64,000 bases of DNA from Toxorhynchites rutilus septentrionalis (lineage: Eukaryota; Arthropoda; Insecta; Diptera; Culicidae). Every line of letters begins with the position of its first letter. The stretch's first letter is position 1. The DNA lies in contig NC_073746.1 in the NCBI RefSeq assembly GCF_029784135.1, forward strand, positions 33,200,387-33,264,386, given 5' to 3'. The notes beneath the pieces are model-generated. The model saw only the letters and a list, made by a program, of their open reading frames with translations, did no database searches and had not been told where the DNA came from. The translations under genes and the position numbers were made by a program. Shown one piece after another: positions 43,549 to 55,323 of this stretch.

Positions 43549-43655
43549 TGCATAAATTACGTAACGCGAGTAGGGGGGGGAGGGTGGTCAAGGTTTCGTT
43601 ACTTAATGTGACATAGGGAGGAGGGGGGGTATCCGTGATCGTTACGTAACAAAAA
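43549..43655. repeat. Short palindromic repeat (CATAAATTACGTAACG type)
   Basis: TTACGTAACG (43557-43566) is inverted at 43640-43649, around a G-rich interior (GAGTAGGGGGGGGAGGGTGG). Short repeats of this form are common in insect genomes; the class is unresolved. Confidence 0.6.
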
Positions 43656-44483
43656 TCCATTTTTATTCCTGAATAAATTCACGCGCCCCTAGCTTCGATT
43701 CTGAGACCAAAAGAGGTGTGTTTCCTGAGCCAAGCAGGCACTGCTTAATGCAGCTCGAATATTGCGTTAATCTACCGAATCATGATTTTGTCATGGCTGA
43801 CATAAGCTTATTCTGTCTGTTATCGCAGGATGCAAAACAAAGCTAGGTCACCTCGATCATGCTGAAGTTTTTCTATGCAGTGTTCCAATATGCGTTGCAA
43901 TTTGTTCAGGAAGACACTGTTCTTCGAACGCATTTCCTCATGGGATCGATTTTCAAAATATTTGCGAGCTGCCTGAATTCGAGATTATTCGGTACCGAAG
44001 AATAATCAAGTCAGTAACCATAATTAATGTGGATGGAGGACCAGACGAGAACCCTCGTTTTAAAAAGGTCATAGATATTTCCGATCTATTATTTTAATCA
44101 ATTGAATTTTGATGCAATATTAGTTGCTACAAATTCTCCAGCACGCAGTCCATTCAACTGAGTTGGATTGTCTCTTTTCCGGCAGGTGATCATGAGGGAT
44201 CTCACTTGGATGAAAAACTCGAAACAAGGGACCCGGAATTGGAAATAAAACATTTTTAGTATGCAGGGGATTCGTTAGCTGATTTGTGGAATAACCTAGC
44301 GATCGACGGATATCCCGTCAAAGCAGAATATAGGGGAACGGTGGTAAACGGTGGTCGTGAATTTCACAAAAAATATATAGTTATCTCACCACAAATTGAT
44401 AGTCTAGGTCTCTTTTCATAATAAAATTTGTCTTTGGGGCAGAAATTTTGCAAAATGAATGTGTTTGGCATTTAAAAAAAATA
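43656..44483. other. No recognisable gene
   Basis: Nothing supported. ATAGGGGAACGGTGGTAAACG at 44331 resembles a MITE end of the GGGG type and may be an outer terminus. Confidence 0.4.
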
Positions 44484-44754
44484 AGATTGAGTCGGGAAAG
44501 ACGGACACCTGGGGTGGGAAAGATGACCACTGTCTGAAAATTCAAGTTTATGCGCTCGATAAGTTTTGGTGGTCTTCAAATAGGCCTTGGGCTTGCAATT
44601 TGTATCATTTTTCCATATCTAAAACAGCTTCCGGCATTCGGAATGACAAATTCGGATTACATTTTAAAAACCGCTCTGCTGATTCGTCCATGATATCTGG
44701 TTGCACTTGCAAACTTAGTGGGCATCTGTTAAACAAAGAAAGAGGAGATAATTA

Positions 44755-46052
44755 AAGGGTGTGTCACATCAAATTGCATCACGGAAAAAACGCTGTAGAA
44801 ATTCGCCCAGTAGACCGATCCTTTTGAAAATTTTAGACAGTAAAATAAAAACTATTAAACAACTTTAGGCATTTTCCATTTTTCATACTTCGAGCCCAAG
44901 CCCGTATGCTCGCACCTTCCTCTTTACCCCGTCCATAAGGTTCTGTACAACGTCAGGTTGTAGTTTTTTTTGAACAGAAATCCATTTTCTCTTGAAGTCC
45001 GCCTCCGATTTGACAACTTTTGGGTTCTTCCGGAGGGCCTGCTTCATAATCGCTCAATATTTCTCTTTTGGGCGAAGCTCCGGCGCGTTGGTCGGGTTCA
45101 TTTCCTTTGGCACGAAGGTGACCCCGTTGGCTTCGTACCACTCCAACACGTCCTTTGAATAGTGGCACGAAGTGAGATCCGACCAGAAGATGGTCGGGCC
45201 CTCGTGCTGCTTCAATAGTGGTAGTAAGCGCTTCTGTAGGCACTCCTTAAGGTAAACCTGCCCGTTTACCGTGCCGGTCATCACGAAGGGGGCGCTCCGC
45301 TTTCCGCAAGAGCAGATCGCTTGCCACACCATGTACTTTTTGGCAAACTTGGATAGTTTCTGTATGCGAATCTCCTCCGGAACGCTGAATTTGTCCTCTG
45401 CGGAGAAGAACAACAGGCCCGGCAGCTGACGAAAGTCCGCTTTGACGTAGGTTTCGTCGTCCATTACCAGGCAATGCGGCTTCGTCAGCATTTCGGTGTA
45501 CAGCTTCCGGGCTCGCGTCTTCCCCACCATGTTTTGCCTTTCGTCGCGGTTAGGAGCCTTCTGAACCTTGTATGTACGCAGGCCCTCCCGCTGCTTGGTC
45601 CGCTGGACGAATGAACTTGACAAATTCAGCTTATTGGCGACATCCCGGACCGAACTTCTCGGATCACGTCTAAACTGCTTAACTACGCGCTTGTGATCTT
45701 TTTCACTGACGTAGCATCAATTTTTGCCATTCTTCACCTTCCGGTCGATGGTTAGGTTCTCGAAGTATCGTTTTAGTACTCTGCTGACCGTGGATTGGAC
45801 GATTCCCAGCATCTTACCGATGTTCCGATGTGACAACTCCGGATTCTCGAAATGAGTGCACAGGATTAATTCACGACGCTCTTTTTCGTTCGACGACATT
45901 TTTCCAAATTTACGAAAAATTGACAGTGAAGCATGGCCAACGTGATCTATACACTTTTATCTGATTTTAAAGCGAAAGCTGAAGATATAATTCCTAAAAA
46001 TTAAATTTCTACAGCGTTTTTTCCGTGATGCAATTTGATGTGACACACCCTT
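44755..46052 (-). mobile_element. ITmD37E transposon, copy 1
   Basis: Terminal inverted repeats start AAGGGTGTGTCACATCAAAT and extend about 45 bp to TGTAGAA; TA flanks at 44753-44754 and 46053-46054. Length 1298 bp. The element carries one transposase gene on the minus strand. ITmD37E is a Tc1/mariner-superfamily group described from mosquitoes. Confidence 0.93.
44883..45899 (-). pseudogene. ITmD37E transposase, two nonsense mutations
   Basis: One frame of 339 codons from MSSNEKERRELILC (45899) to YGLGLEV and stop (44883). Two in-frame TGAs break it: codon 61 (Gly in copy 2) and after PKEKY near 45054 (Trp in copy 2). The N-terminal HTH region is GKMLGIVQSTVSRVLKR. The catalytic triad lies in LVMDDETY (about D147/148), FWSDLTSCHYS (D241) and ELRPKEKY (E279), with 37 residues between the last two, which is the defining DD37E spacing. 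All three acidic residues are present, so decay is by the stops only. Confidence 0.92.
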
Positions 46053-46110
46053 TAATTTGTTTCAAAAACGAAATGTGCGTCTTTAGTCGGTGAAGTGTCC
46101 GTCCTACCCG

Positions 46111-47189
46111 ATTAGTATTTTGTTTTAATCAATATTTCTGGAGTAAACATGATAAAACATCACCGCTGATTCGATAAATTGGAAGAGAAGTGATAGTAAA
46201 ACACTCATGTAGCGAAAAATACCCCAAAAATTTACACGATAACAATGAGAATCTTATCTTCTGCAGACGAAAATTTACATCGAGCTGCTCTCTGTGGATT
46301 ATTTGTTTCGCTCTCCACAAAGGATGACGAATCACAAAAAAGCTATTTTTCTATTAATGTTTGACATTCATACATTTATGAAAAAAATGTTTTCTTGAGA
46401 TTCGATTATGTATCAACAGAAAGGCCTTCTGTTGAGAAGAGCGCATAACGGAGATAAGTGTGTGTATATTTAGTTGCGTTAAGCCATTGATACATGGATA
46501 TTGTGTGCGTACGTGCGTGCTTCATAACCCGTACGTAAAAATAGTGCATCTTCGCTACGCTGATACCCCATTTGTATCTGCTCCCGTGTGCATTGGCATT
46601 TGTTATGTTATGATTGACGATTGTTTTGTGTTGCAAATTATGCAGTCGTAATGATAAATATGAACAAGGAGGGAGGATAGCGGGAGGGAAATATTTACGC
46701 CAGGGTATTAGTAATGAATCTCTGCTGAGGCAAATATTCAGCCTTTTTCCAAGCAGTTAACATTGTTTTTTCTCTGCCATCAATCCATTGAACTAACGCT
46801 ATGGTGAAGCAGGTGTTAATTCTGTGAACCATAAAATTAATTTGGGGAATATCAAGTTATTCAATAAGTTATATTTAGTTATTAATTTATTTGGGCTCGC
46901 GTGCCAGTCGCAAAAGTGCTTCCAACTAGGATTGAATTTGCGCTAATCTTGATCATAATGAAGCAGTGCTACTCGTTTCGAGGTTGTTGAGATTAACAGA
47001 TAGAGTTCATTTCGTTTATTTAGTCACCAAGAAAGAAAATGTCGTTCTGGAATTTTGTATGTGATTTGGTTTCACTTGCCAGTAGCAAAACTTTCTCCAC
47101 TAAGGATGACAGCTGCGCTTATCTCGAGCAAAGTATTGTTCTGCGAGCACAAGAATGAATCATCAAACAATTATCATCAAATGATTCTA
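46111..47189. other. No gene; decayed promoter-like duplicate
   Basis: TCTCTGCTGAGGCAAATATTCAGCC near 46719 is a decayed copy of the TATA/initiator block at 40488. Otherwise nothing supported. Confidence 0.4.
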
Positions 47190-47351
47190 CAATAAAAAAA
47201 AAATTCATGGCGACCAAACTGGTAGAATGGTTATTTCAAAATTTTCGTAGCATTATAAAATAATATCCGCAGTTATAAACAAGCGACTTGAATTAAACCA
47301 CAGCGTAGTTCTACGTCAACAATGCGGTCGTGTCTTGAACACAACCTCCTA
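47190..47351 (+). mobile_element. 3' end of a palindrome-ended element, class B
   Basis: ATAAAATAATATCCGCAGTT block as at 59885, inverted GTAGTTCTACGTC (47305-47317), hairpin GGTCGTGTC...ACACAACC (47326-47346), then T-rich sequence. Possible partner of the 5' end at 40040. Confidence 0.7.
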
Positions 47352-48528
47352 TATTTATTTTTTTTGAAGAATGCACTCTACCTAGGGAGTCCGTTTCCTC
47401 AGTTCTGTAGTTCCATAACTGATTTTATCCGCATTAAAAGATCACACTCATTTCTCGATTTTCTTCTGACACAAGCACCGCATCATCAAGGGACAGGATA
47501 ATCTTTCAAGAGAGTCAACTAAGAGGAAATTGCTTGAATTATTAAGCACACCCTCCGCTTTTAGCATTAATTTCGCATCCCAAATTGAGAATTTAAGTAG
47601 AATTTAAGGAACTCAAAAATGAATTCTATCCTTCTTCCGTGGAACCTTGTAACCGATGCAGCGAGTTCGCTCGCTTGTTTTCCTTTTCCTTCCCTTTCCC
47701 CAGTGGAAAGCGGGAGTCCACTATGATTCAGAAGCAAGCTGCAAAGAAAAACAACCATTATCATCAAAGCGAAGCCGCAGTTGTCTTCCGCCATGCTCCG
47801 ACGAAAAGCTCAACTTCTTCTGGTCACTGCGAAATGGAGGAATTCAGCCAAACACCATAATGAGATGGAACTTATGACTCGTACCCGCACTGGTTTGTAG
47901 TAATTTTCGGTGGAATGCTTTGTCTTGAAGGACACCTTAGCGTTCCTTCCTATTCCCCCTACTTGGCCGGAATTTAATGTTCCATTGTTATCGTTCATGT
48001 TGTTAGGCGAAACTTCCGTCGGATGAAAAACAAACTTTGGCTATCACTTGCACATACGTCGTGCAAATACGGCCAGCAGCTCTGCCAGCGTATGCTCAAT
48101 TTCCGCACTAACCTTTCCCCCACCCACCCCACCACAGATAAGTGAAACTGAAACTGACAAACATCTGACTTCTTTTGGAAGTTGCAAAACATTTCACACT
48201 TTCTGGGAAATGTTTTGCATTGCAGCTTCCGGAGCTCCCGAGCACTGTGGGGTGCGCTAAAGTTTGCGATTGAATATTTGTCGTTTTCATCGCGCTTATT
48301 GCGGGATTCCTTGTGGCGGTTACTATGTGGATTTTTCAATTAATTTTTTGTTGTCTTCAATCACGTTCTTTGGAGGGTCTCTCTTGAAGACTTGCAAGCG
48401 TTCAAATGAGTCTGTTTTAAAATGGTATATTTTTTAAATTCTTAGTTCCATGTCATAATATCCGATCGATTTAGAAAACACGACAAACATTTTCATGTTG
48501 GCAAAATCAAGTGGAGCAAACAAAAAAA
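47352..48528. other. No recognised gene; possible single-copy DNA
   Basis: Mixed composition without repeat partners in the window. Several overlapping frames (47567-47877, 47995-48339) but no recognised domain. Confidence 0.4.
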
Positions 48529-48650
48529 GTCACAGGAGGGTTGTGTCCGAGACACGACCGCATAGTTGACGTAGGATTCCGTTAGGCTTTCTGTTGATTT
48601 TGGATATGTTTGAAGAATTACACCGTTAAACTCTTTGATAATGATTTGGT

Positions 48651-48666
48651 GGCCCTGAAAAGGGCC
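48651..48666 (-). ncRNA. Histone mRNA 3' stem-loop
   Basis: The minus strand reads GGCCCT-TTTC-AGGGCC, six Watson-Crick pairs, preceded by CAAAAC and followed by ACCAAATCATTATCAAAGAG. This is a textbook metazoan histone stem-loop with a U7-complementary AAAGAG (48636-48631). Stem pairs 3 and 4 covary with the copy at 29669. Confidence 0.88.
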
Positions 48667-48882
48667 GTTTTGTTTGGTTGTTGGGTATTGTTTGTTCACT
48701 TCACCAGTGTTTACCGAATGATGATGACAGAAGGATGGTAAAAAGTCGTTGGATGGTGCGTATCATATAAAAGATACTGAAGTGGAACGAAATATGATGA
48801 AAACCGCCCTCTGTGATCCTAGACGAGATGCCTCCTGTGATATGTATGGATGAAAAAAGAAAAAAAAACTCACCACTGTAAT

Positions 48883-50622
48883 TTTTTTTTTCCAAAATAT
48901 ATATTTTTATAAAGGCTCATATGGCGTTAGCCTCACGGGGCCGGGAGTTCAATACAATTTTTCTTATTATCTATGTTAGTAATATGTAACCGATTACTCG
49001 CGGTTGGCTCGAGGTTAGTATTACAAGTGTTTTCGTAATTGGGATGTTGCTGTCTCCAATGCTCTGTACGTGTGCCCGACACGGGATACTTCCTATTGGG
49101 ATGCAGCTGACCATTAATCAGCAACGCCCCCCTAGTCTGTACCTCATATCTAGCGTGGTGCGTCTTTCTCGACTCGAGGAATCCAGGATAGAATGGTCAC
49201 TAGCCGGCGCAATCATCAGTTCGTGTAGAGTTGTCATGATCGGTACAACCTTTGGCTCTTGTTGAATGATCAGTGGACTGCACAACCTTTGGCCCGTGTG
49301 TCTGTAAAGAGTGTGTGTATGTATTGCCGCGACTAAGCAAAAGTTTATCGATCGGATAGGAGGGATATGAAACGGGGACACAATGAAGGAAACATCATTA
49401 AACGTTGACATCGGCGTTTCTGAGGAACAGGTATAGATGAAGCAGAAGATCAGGATCACGGCTACCTAAGATATCCCGGACGGGGATATCCGATTGTCTG
49501 CCTTGTGCTCTTAGTGCTCTAGAGAGCTGAGAGCGAGCAGCATGGAACCGGATACACGACCAGACAACATGCTCGATGTCGTGGTAGCCATCGCCACAAT
49601 CACAAAGATTGTTTGCTGCGAGCCCAATGCGATAGAGATGCGCGTTTAGGTTGTAGTGATTGGACATAAGCCGAGATATCACGCGAATGAAATCACGACC
49701 TATATTCAATCCCTTGAACCATGCCCTCGTCGAGACCTTAGGGATAATCGTGTGTAACCAACGACCGAACTCATCTCCACTCCACATGCGCTGCCAACTT
49801 ACGAGCATATACTGACGAGGAATGTGGAAAAATTCATTATAAGCAATTTGCCTTTCAAAAAGAGTGCCTTCTAAAGCGCCCACCTTAGCTAGCGAGTCCG
49901 CTTTCTCATTCCCCGGAATCGAGCAATGAGAGGGAACCCATGCTAAGGTAATCTTGAATAATTTTTCGACCAAAACACTCAATAGTTGTCTTATTCTTGT
50001 TAGGAAATAAGATGAGCGTTTATCAACCTTCATTGAGCGGATTGCCTCTAATGAGCTGAGACTGTCTGAAAAAATAAAATAGTGGTCGATGGGCAATGTT
50101 TCAATGATCCCCAGTGCGTAGTATATCGCACCCAGTTCAGCAACATATACGGAACAAGGATCTTTGAGTTTGAAAGAGGCACTGGAATTTTCATTGAAGA
50201 TGCCAAAGCCAGTGGACCCGTTTATGAATGAACCGTCAGTAAAGAACATTTTATCAGATCTAACTATGCCCCCATATTCTGCCGAAAATATCGGCGGAAT
50301 AGAATCTGAGCGTAGATGATCTGGGATTCCATGGATTTTTTGTCGCATGGACAGATCAAAAATGACAGAGGAATTGCAAAAGTATGGGAAGCAAACTTGG
50401 TTGGAGATGCCTGGTGAAGGGTGCACGTCGTGGGTAAGGTACTCATGGTATAAAGACATAAAACTTGACTGAGGAGTCAGTTGGAGTAGATTTTCGAAGT
50501 TATCAATCACCAATGGATTCATGATCTTGCAACGGATGAGAAATCTGTAGGATAATTCTGTGAACCGAAGAGTAAGCGGGGGTACTCCTGCCAAAACTTC
50601 GAGACTCATCGTATGTGTCGAA
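48883..50622 (-). mobile_element. 5'-truncated I-type non-LTR retrotransposon with 13-bp target duplication
   Basis: Target duplication TCACCACTGTAAT at 48870-48882 and 50623-50635. A T-run at 48883-48891 is the poly(A) tail on the minus strand. The element holds an RNase H-bearing ORF2 end and a ~500-bp 3' region. It inserted into the class A element above. Confidence 0.92.
49398..50622 (-). pseudogene. Non-LTR ORF2 C-terminal part with RNase H domain
   Basis: Open frame of 420 codons beginning in the flank at 50660; element sequence starts near residue 13. RNase H runs from about residue 137 to 265: FFTDGSF (D142), VYVAELGAI (E175), IFSDSLSSLEA (D199), VPSHCSIPGNEKAD (H245, D255), with all catalytic acids present. 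A zinc-binding LCDCGDGYHDIEHVVWSC follows, then the C-terminus. The presence of RNase H fits the I superfamily (I, Loner, LOA, R1 relatives), not Jockey. Endonuclease and RT are lost by 5' truncation, though the remaining frame has no stop. Confidence 0.9.
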
Positions 50623-51155
50623 TCACCACTGTAATATAAGATACCAAATACCAATACCAAAAACTTATTTAAAATGGAAAAGGTAATTTTCTTTTATAAT
50701 TTTTACTTTCTGAGTGTTTATTCGAACCAATGCGAATTTTAATTGGACTAACAACAATGTAGAGCATATGGGATATCACTTTTTCTAATATTTCTTCACT
50801 TTTCCAATTTTTCTCGCCGTATGAACTTTGCTTGGGTGAAAATGAACACAACAAAACAGACAACTTAAACCAAACGACTCGTTCTCGAGTGGAAACACAC
50901 CTTGGTTTTTATTTATGAAAATTGAAATAAATCGTTTCAGATATCAGATCATTTTTAATAAAACTGCTATTATATACAATTTTACACTTACACTCGTGCT
51001 TAATTTTTCACTATACACGATCGGTAATTGATATGAAATTTTACGATGCAACCAACATTACAGTTCCAAATTTAAATTTTTATTTGCTAGAATTAATCGT
51101 ATCACCCTTACTTGCAATACAAAATGCCCCCGACTTGCATATAATTGCAAAGCCG

Positions 51156-51536
51156 ATTTCCTCCAGGCAGCTTGGTTTAGATGTCAATGTTAGGGAACAC
51201 ATTTCGGTAGGAACAAAAGCTCCCCCTACTTTCATATATTTGCAATGCTGATTTCCCCCAAGCAGCTTGGTTTTGATGTCTCTGTTAGGGAATACATTTC
51301 GATAGCAACAGAAGCTCCCCATACCTTCATGTATTTGCAATGCCGATTTCCCCCAAGCAGCTTGGTTTTGATGTCTCTGTTAGGGAATACATTTCGATAG
51401 CAACAGAAGCTCCCCATACCTTCATGTATTTGCAATGTCAATTTCCTCCAGGCAGCTTGGTTTTGATGTCTCTGTTAGGGACCCACCGCATGTGTCGTCA
51501 ATTTCGACCAATCAGAAGTGGGTATTTCCGTTAGGA
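51156..51536 (-). repeat. 95-bp tandem units, four copies
   Basis: ATTTCC landmarks at 51156, 51251, 51346 and 51441 are exactly 95 bp apart. The two middle units are nearly identical to each other (both with TTCGATAGCAACAGAAGCTC), so one arose recently. 95 is not a multiple of three, so no repeat protein is encoded. Confidence 0.92.
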
Positions 51537-51761
51537 TAGGGGTTGAGATTTTTCAATTGTTCCATAGTTAGTTTCATGACATATATTATTTTCTTCAATA
51601 TAAAAAAAATGTTACGGAGTGCCGAAATCTATTGACGCAAAAATTTCATCAATCCATCATGAAATGACTGAGCAATAAGCGTGGACAATTTTCACGATGT
51701 GCTCTATTTTCGATTTTTAATTTGTACCCCAATATGTTCCCGAAAGACGTTATCCTACGTC

Positions 51762-52524
51762 AAAAACAAAAGAGATGGTAAAATAATACCAAAGTATATA
51801 AATAAAAGTCACACATCACCAATTTCCCAACTTTCATCACATGTACGAGGCATTTCTAAATTTAATATAAATGAAACAAGATAACTTGATCGGATTCTCA
51901 TAATAAACATCGCATTTCGTTGCTTCGACGGTTATGGTCAACCTGTAATGCGTCAACACTTGTACCTATAATGGCTAGCTGTACGAACGGAAGCGGATTT
52001 CTGTATCGTTTGGCATCATATTAATACTTTAACGAGCGCTTCTATTTGCCCAAGAGTGACACAGAAGAAACACCATCGATTCAGCATATGGCTAGTAAAA
52101 ATGGTACCGCATTAAAGATATGCGGAACGTTTTCTATTATGTTGAGTGGGAGTGATTTATCAACCCATTTGGAAAGGGATATTCGCTTTCACTCGGAAGA
52201 ACGGAATGTGTGACAGTGTGACAGACTGTAAATTTCTGAAACACGCAACATGTTTATTCCATAATCGAAGTAATTACTAATACTGAAATTGAAATCCTCT
52301 ACACGGAATTGTTTTTACTTCCTTACTTTAATGAAGTCAACTCTCCCTAAGCTGATATCGATTTGCATCCTCTACCACCACTGAACGCAAATCATGCAAA
52401 TTCATTACCATCCCGCCAGAAACATTGTAATGCGGATTAAACACATCAGAGGAAAATCGTATAAATTTTCATTAACTCCTCACCACATCTAACCATCACA
52501 CCTACACATTCCACGGTGATTGTA
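51762..52524. other. No recognisable gene
   Basis: Nothing supported. Confidence 0.45.
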
Positions 52525-53813
52525 AAGGGTGTGTCACATCAAATTGCATCAAGGAAAAAACGCTGTAGAAATTCGCACAGTAGACCGATCCTTTTGAAAA
52601 TTTTAGACAGTAACATAAAAACTATTAAACAACTTTTGGCATTTTCTTTTTTTTTTCATACTTCGAGCCCAAGCCCGTATGCTCGCACCTTCCTCTTTAC
52701 CCCGTCCATAAGGTTCTGTACAACGTCAGGTTGTAGTTTTTTATGGACAGAAATCCATTTTCTCTTGAAGTCCGCCTCCGATTTGACAACTTTTGGGTTC
52801 TTTCGGGGGGCCTGCTTCATAATCGCCCAATATTTCTCTATAGGGCGAAGCTCCGGCGCGTTGGGCGGGTTCATTTCCTTTGGCACGAAGGTGACCCCGT
52901 TGGCTTCGTACAACTCCAACACGTCCTTTGAATAGTGGCACGAAGCGAGATCCGGCCAGAAGATGGTGCTGCCTCAATAGTGGTAGTAAGCGCTTCTGTA
53001 GGCACTCTTTAAGGTAAACCTGCCCGTTTACCGTGCCGGTCATCACGAAGGGGGCGCTCCGCTTTCCGCAAGAGCAGATCGCTTGCCACACCATGTTCTT
53101 TTTGGCAAACTTGGATCGTTTCTGCTTGCGAATCTCCTCCGGAACGCTGAATTTGTCCTCTGCGGAGAAGAACAACAGGCCCGGCAGCTGACGAAAGTCC
53201 GCTTTGACGTAGGTTTCGTCGTCCATTACCAGGCAATGCGGCTTCGTCAGCATTTCGGTGTACAGCTTCCGGGCTCGCGTCTTCCCCACCATGTTTTGCC
53301 TTTCGTCGCGGTTAGGAGCCTTCTGAACCTTGTATGTACGCAGGCCCTCCCGCTGCTTGGTCCGCTGGACGAATGAACTTGACAAATTCAGCTTATTGGC
53401 GACATCCCGGACCGAACTTCTCGGATCACGTCTAAACTGCTTAACTACGCGCTTGTGATCTTTTTCACTGACGGAGCATCCATTTTTGCCGTTCTTCACC
53501 TTCCGGTCGATGGTTAGGTTCTCGAAGTGTCGTTTTAGTACTCTGCTGACCGTGGATTGGACGATTCCCAGCATCTTACCGATGGCCCGATGTGACAACT
53601 CCGGATTCTCGAAATGAGTGCACAGGATTAATTCACGACGCTCTTTTTCGTTCGACGACATTTTTCCAAATTTACGAAAAATTGACAGTGAAGCATGGCC
53701 AACGTGATCTATACACTCTTATCTGATTATAAGCGAAAGCTGAAGATATAATTCCTAAAAAAATAATTTCTACAGCGTTTTTTCCGTGCTGCAATTAGAT
53801 GTGACACACCCTT
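52525..53813 (-). mobile_element. ITmD37E transposon, copy 2
   Basis: AAGGGTGTGTCACATCAAAT end with its inverse at the right, flanked by TA (52523-52524, 53814-53815), 1289 bp. It is very similar to copy 1 over its length, so both are recent relative to other elements here. Confidence 0.93.
52656..53661 (-). pseudogene. ITmD37E transposase, frameshifted by an 11-bp deletion
   Basis: Starts MSSNEKERRELILC at 53661 and is open through LLPLLRQH. Relative to copy 1, 11 bp are missing near 52965 (within the codons for EGPTIFWSD), which removes the second catalytic Asp and shifts the frame. The proper C-terminus (NAPELRPIEKYWAIMKQA ... YGLGLEV) continues in another frame to the stop at 52656. Unlike copy 1 it has no nonsense codon at position 61 or after EKY. 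Confidence 0.92.
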
Positions 53814-53815
53814 TA

Positions 53816-55323
53816 GTCAGTTCCTAACAAGCGCCGAGTGATTCAATTTTCGATAAATTTTCAATCATTTTCAAAGCGCTCTCGCATCGCATCAGCCCTC
53901 CGCCGTCACATCAATTCATGTCGGGAGCAGCTTCGGAAAAGTGCGCAAAGCCAACCTTCCTCCTCTCCACGGAAACGCACGATCCTCTTCTCCATTTTGC
54001 CTGGCAAACAATCAAATTACGGATCAACACCAGTAGCTGCTGGTTCACAAGGGGCACGGTATTATGTGTTTATATATCTTTTTTCGTTTTTTTATTCCAA
54101 TACTAGCGGCCCAATTCTATGTTTTAATAAGTTTACCGCAAAGTCATTGGAATAGCTTTGCTGTTGCACTCAAACAGACTCTCGCAACAACGCAGACGCA
54201 CACACTCTCTCACACAAAAAACGCATCGCAGCTGCTCACTGCTCACTCTCTCACTATGTTTGTGTTTACGTCAAGAATACGAACATTTACGACCGTTTAC
54301 GACTGTTCACGACGACCGCGCTTTATTTTTTAGCGATTTTATTTATAGTAAGATTCCTGACTAATCGCAGCGTTGGCGTGGAAGGTTGAAAGTTGGTGAA
54401 GCCAAATGGCGATAAACAAGATTGGGATGCGTTGTAAACATTAATTGTTATAACCACATGCAATCTATGGAATTCGCGATAGAAGTTTTATTAGGGGTTC
54501 GGAATGGACTCATAAATATGGCCGTACTGTTTATCGTAAATTAGATTGGAATGTTAATACGTCCTTGGCTCAGCTGTACAATACACAATGGTTTTATTAT
54601 AAAGATTCGTGTTTGGGTAAAACAATTCTGGGAAAAAATCAACGAAGGTTATATTTTATACGAGTCTCCAGGTGCGCATTTTGTACGAACGGTAATCGTG
54701 AAAGTTGGATCCAATTTTACATTGAATTTCAACCCCCAATATATACTTCTTCCTTTCATCGATCACACACATGATTGATTATACCCATCTCCACCCCGTC
54801 TCAGAGGGATCCAACCTTGTTTTCCGAAATTCACTGAATCATGTGACAAGGTCATGATTTCTAACAAAGTATCCCCACCCCACGCCAGAAGAGAGCAAAA
54901 ACAACAAACAACCAAAACGTCAACCCATATCGCTGTCAAATCATGCGACCACATCAAGTGGAAGAAAACCAATAGAACTATATACCAACACTGCGCGTGT
55001 ATCGGTTTTAGAAAATATTACAGCGGAAAGGGAAACAAAAATCGAAAACCCCCACACTCGTAAATTATAATCACGAGGGGCGAAGACCGGACTACACAAC
55101 AACATTTCATGCTTGGGTAGACGCACGAATCATGCGGCTATGTTGACCTTTGTGTCGGCGGCGGAAGAATATGTTATGGATGGTTATTGCTCAGGGGTCG
55201 AAACTGCGGCGCACATTGGATGTAACGCACGTGAATGCTATTAAAGAAATTTTTGCGAATGACTAATCATTCGTTTGAACGACACGATTGCTGTATTACA
55301 TATAGTATTATAGGACGTATATA
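53816..55323. other. No recognised gene
   Basis: Contains CA/TC-rich sequence near 54190-54260. Overlapping short frames (53838-54155, 54551-54778, 54763-55126) have no family resemblance. Confidence 0.4.

Larger units (their letters stand above)
44484..46110. mobile_element. MITE with TCGGGAAAGACGGACAC end, host of an ITmD37E copy
   Basis: Left AGTCGGGAAAGACGGACACC; right GGTGAAGTGTCCGTCCTACC-CGATTA, which inverts to TAATCGGGTAGGACGGACAC. Without the ITmD37E insertion the element would be about 0.33 kb. Boundaries approximate. Confidence 0.55.
48529..51761 (-). mobile_element. Palindrome-ended element, class A, reverse strand, split by a retrotransposon
   Basis: 5' end GACGTAGGATAACGTC (51761-51746); 3' inverted AATCCTACGTC at 48578-48568; hairpin at 48559-48539; A-run flank at 48522. 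It matches 28475-29806 on both sides of the insertion: the head, 95-bp units, the CTATTATATACAATTTTACA block, and the histone stem-loop. Without the insert it is about 1.5 kb. Confidence 0.8.

Noticed and set aside
45054..45243. Second protein overlapping the ITmD37E transposase
   Set aside because: Shadow frame of the transposase; the same shadow exists in copy 2.
51080..51534. CRISPR array or repeat protein
   Set aside because: The 95-bp units are contiguous with no spacers, and 95 is not a multiple of three. The context is a eukaryotic transposable element.
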